Origin: Zoroaster sp. YZ-2022
Taxonomy: Eukaryota; Echinodermata; Asteroidea; Forcipulatida; Zoroasteridae
NCBI GenBank assembly: GCA_029582265.1
Contig: CM055823.1
Span: 310,001-374,000 of the forward strand
DNA: 64,000 bases
Reading direction: 5' to 3'
A program made the position numbers and the translations under genes. Below the pieces are notes generated by a model that was given only the letters and a program-made list of their open reading frames with translations, searched no databases and was not told the origin of the DNA. Positions 61,895 through 64,000 of the stretch are shown piece after piece (positions within the stretch are counted from its first letter, which is position 1; each line of letters starts with the position of its first letter).

Positions 61895-64000
61895 ACCATT
61901 TAAAAAAGAAGGAGCTCTGTAACTAAAACTGTTTTTAAAGATTTCACATTTAGGTTTGGGAATAATAAAGTTACCATGTGTAATTGCTCGAGTTGTTGGT
62001 CGATCGCCAGGCTGGATCGGGTTAAGTCTTTGGCAGAGACAGTCTGGAGCAACACCAATGGAGGCCTCAAAGCCTGGCAGGCAAGTTGGAAGTGAATGCG
62101 CTGGGCAACTGTCATTGTATTGAGATTACTAAAAAGTACGTTGGTGGGTGAAATGGGTGGAAGCTTAAGAACAATGCGAAGTGCTCTATTTTGGAGTTTT
62201 GAATTTTGGAGACAAGAGTGGGTTTGGCACCCCACACCATACAGCAGTAGTCTATGTGGGTAGAACCATGGCATTATATAATAAAAAAGCTGTTGGCTGG
62301 TCAACAAATTTTCTTGTTCTATGAGCAAAGAAATTGAAGAACTTAATTTATTGCAGACTTTTTTCACATGTTCAGAGAAATTTAGTTTGTTGTCCATTAG
62401 TATCCCTAGGTGTTTATGAGAATCAACTTGTTGTATTTTGGCCAGAAATAAAAATTTCGAGGATTGCTCTTTTAAGTTTTTGAGCAGTACCAACTAGCAT
62501 AACTTCTGTTTTTGAGGATTTAAAATAAGTTTGTTAGCCTGCAGCCATTTTGTTAAATTAAGAAGATCCGAGTTCAATTTATTTTCAATGAGACTAGTGT
62601 TTTATCACCATAATAAATAAGTGTATCATCTGCATACATATCAATGTTGCAGTGATCAAGACATTTTGGCAGGTCATTAATGTACAATGAAAAAAGTAAG
62701 GGCCCCAGGATTGATCCCTGAGGTATTCCAGATGTTACAGGATTAACTACAGAAAGTTTGGATTTATAACAGACTTGCTGCGTCCTTCCAGATAAATAAG
62801 ATGCTAGCCAATCAACAGCTGAGGTAGATAATCCATAAAAGAAAGTTTGCGTAAAGAATATCATGGTTAACTGTATCAAAGGCTTTCTGTAAATCAATGA
62901 ATAAAGAACCAATTAAATTACCATTGTTAATGTGATGAAGCCAGTTATCATGAGCATGAGCTACTGCTGCAAGTGTGGAGTACCCAGGTCTAAACCAAAC
63001 TGATTAGAAGACAGAAGGTCGTTTGAAGTAAGGTATGAGAGGAATTGTGAGTGGACAGCTTTTCAATTATTTTAGAAACCAACGGCAAAATCGAAATGGG
63101 CCTGTAATTATTGAGCACTTTGCGATTACCTGCTTTAAAAATGGGGATAACTTTGGCCTTTTTCCACGCTTGAGGAATGGTACAGGTGGAAAGGTAAATT
63201 GAATATATGTGTCAAGGGAGGGCGATAACAGGCGCCGCCAGCTTAAATAGCCTACCATCGATGTTGTCCAGACCAGCAGACTTCCCAGGATCCAGCCTAG
63301 CAATCTCCTTAAAACAAAAATCTGAGGAATTCTGTAAAAGGAAAAACTAGTTGAGCAATGTGTTAGATAAGAGCACGGATCTTGATTAGCGTCATTTGAA
63401 ATGTTGGCCAACAGAACATTGCTGATATTAACATAAAAATTATTAAAAACTATCGGCTATGGTTTTTGGATCTGAGACATCCTTATTATCAATATTAAAA
63501 GTGCCAGGAAGATTATTGTTTTTCTTATTTGGGAGAATCTCTCTTTATGCCGGCCCATAACTTTTTGCTGTTATTTTGATTAATACGAACATGATTTTGA
63601 TAATAACCAATTTTAGCAGTTCTACAAAGTCTAGTGACATCATTTCTCAAAATTTTGGCCCTATCCCAGTCCTCCTTCAATTTAGTTCTCCTAGCTTTAG
63701 ATTTGGCTACATCCTGTTCATGCATTAAATGAAAAATGTCATTTCTGTTTTCTAGCCATTTAGGAAGGTTAGCTTTAAAACGCTTAGTTACAAAAGGGGC
63801 ATGTTTATTACAGATATTATTAAACAAATTGTGCCAAATGTTCCAGGCAATGTCAGGATCAGTCACCTCGTCCAAAATTGGACCAAGGCATCCCAATAAG
63901 GTCATTCAAAAAGCGTCACAATCAAAATTTTTAAAGCTCCTGAACGCTTTTTTCAACGTATGTGACTGGTGAGGAATTTTAAATTGACACGAGTGTAAAT
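61895..64000 (-). mobile_element. Non-LTR retrotransposon ORF2 (CR1/Jockey-like), frame-broken, runs off the window
   Basis: Reading leftward on the minus strand: the endonuclease-RT linker (63905-63525; KARRTKLKEDWDRAKILRND), the RT start in mixed frames (63411-63067; PFLKRGKRPKLSPFLK region, corresponding to IPQAWKKAKVIPIFK in the next frame), RT core motifs VVNPVTSGIPQGSILGPLLF, SLYINDLP and the catalytic YADD (62912-62574), then the thumb and tail with HKHLGILMDNKLNFSEHVKK and LQNRALRIVLKLP (62493-61900). The order and the QGS.LGPLLF...YADD motifs are typical of CR1/Jockey-group LINEs. At least three frameshifts make it inactive. The endonuclease would lie beyond 64000. Confidence 0.9.

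Overview
This is a metazoan nuclear window. The genes are split by introns with GT/AG borders, much of the DNA is repetitive, and the protein families (Death, SAM, NACHT, ZU5/UPA) are animal signalling domains. A Deu-type tRNA SINE, a Harbinger element, a Penelope-like element and an expanded NLR-type gene point to an aquatic invertebrate, most likely a deuterostome (hemichordate, echinoderm or cephalochordate). The species cannot be fixed from the sequence. Two runs of exactly 500 N (6919-7418 and 32216-32715) mark scaffold gaps, so the piece 7419-32215 has no sequence support for its position or orientation.

Layout. 1-6918: decayed sequence with a HECT-like pseudogene (+), an integrase-core pseudogene (-) and a 0.3 kb palindromic tandem repeat. 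7419-32215: a LINE ORF1 fragment, then two blocks of a ~347 bp tandem repeat (8440-11546 and 18202-20885) split by a 6.65 kb DNA transposon that carries a DUF4806-like gene, then an inverted copy of a Death-domain exon, then an 86 bp satellite (about 50 units) split by a 5.16 kb Harbinger transposon. 32716-59801: a large + strand gene whose recognisable exons give, in order, SAM, SAM, four low-complexity linkers, Death domain, a 30-residue mini-exon, NACHT, LRR, ZU5, UPA and a C-terminal Death-like domain. Its introns hold a 3.26 kb TTA-flanked DNA transposon, a Penelope-like fragment, several MITEs and a 2.1 kb minisatellite. 61895-64000: a degenerate non-LTR retrotransposon (-), continuing off the window.

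How it fits together. The + strand gene looks like an intracellular innate-immune sensor or apoptosis adaptor. A NACHT-LRR followed by ZU5-UPA and a C-terminal death fold is the layout of vertebrate NLRP1 (NACHT-LRR-FIIND-CARD), here with SAM and Death domains at the N side and a Death-like domain at the end. The internal exons up to ZU5 use phase-1 junctions, so they can be skipped or repeated without losing frame. Two of its exon/intron borders have become tandem repeats. The 90 nt mini-exon before NACHT exists once in the + gene and in 16 full copies, each with both splice sites, on the inverted piece. The 3' end of the exon at 42136-42270 with its 5' splice site is repeated about 46 times. 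Several 1-nt frameshifts break the NACHT-LRR and first SAM exons; at least one lies in a G run and may be an assembly error, so whether the gene is intact is unresolved.
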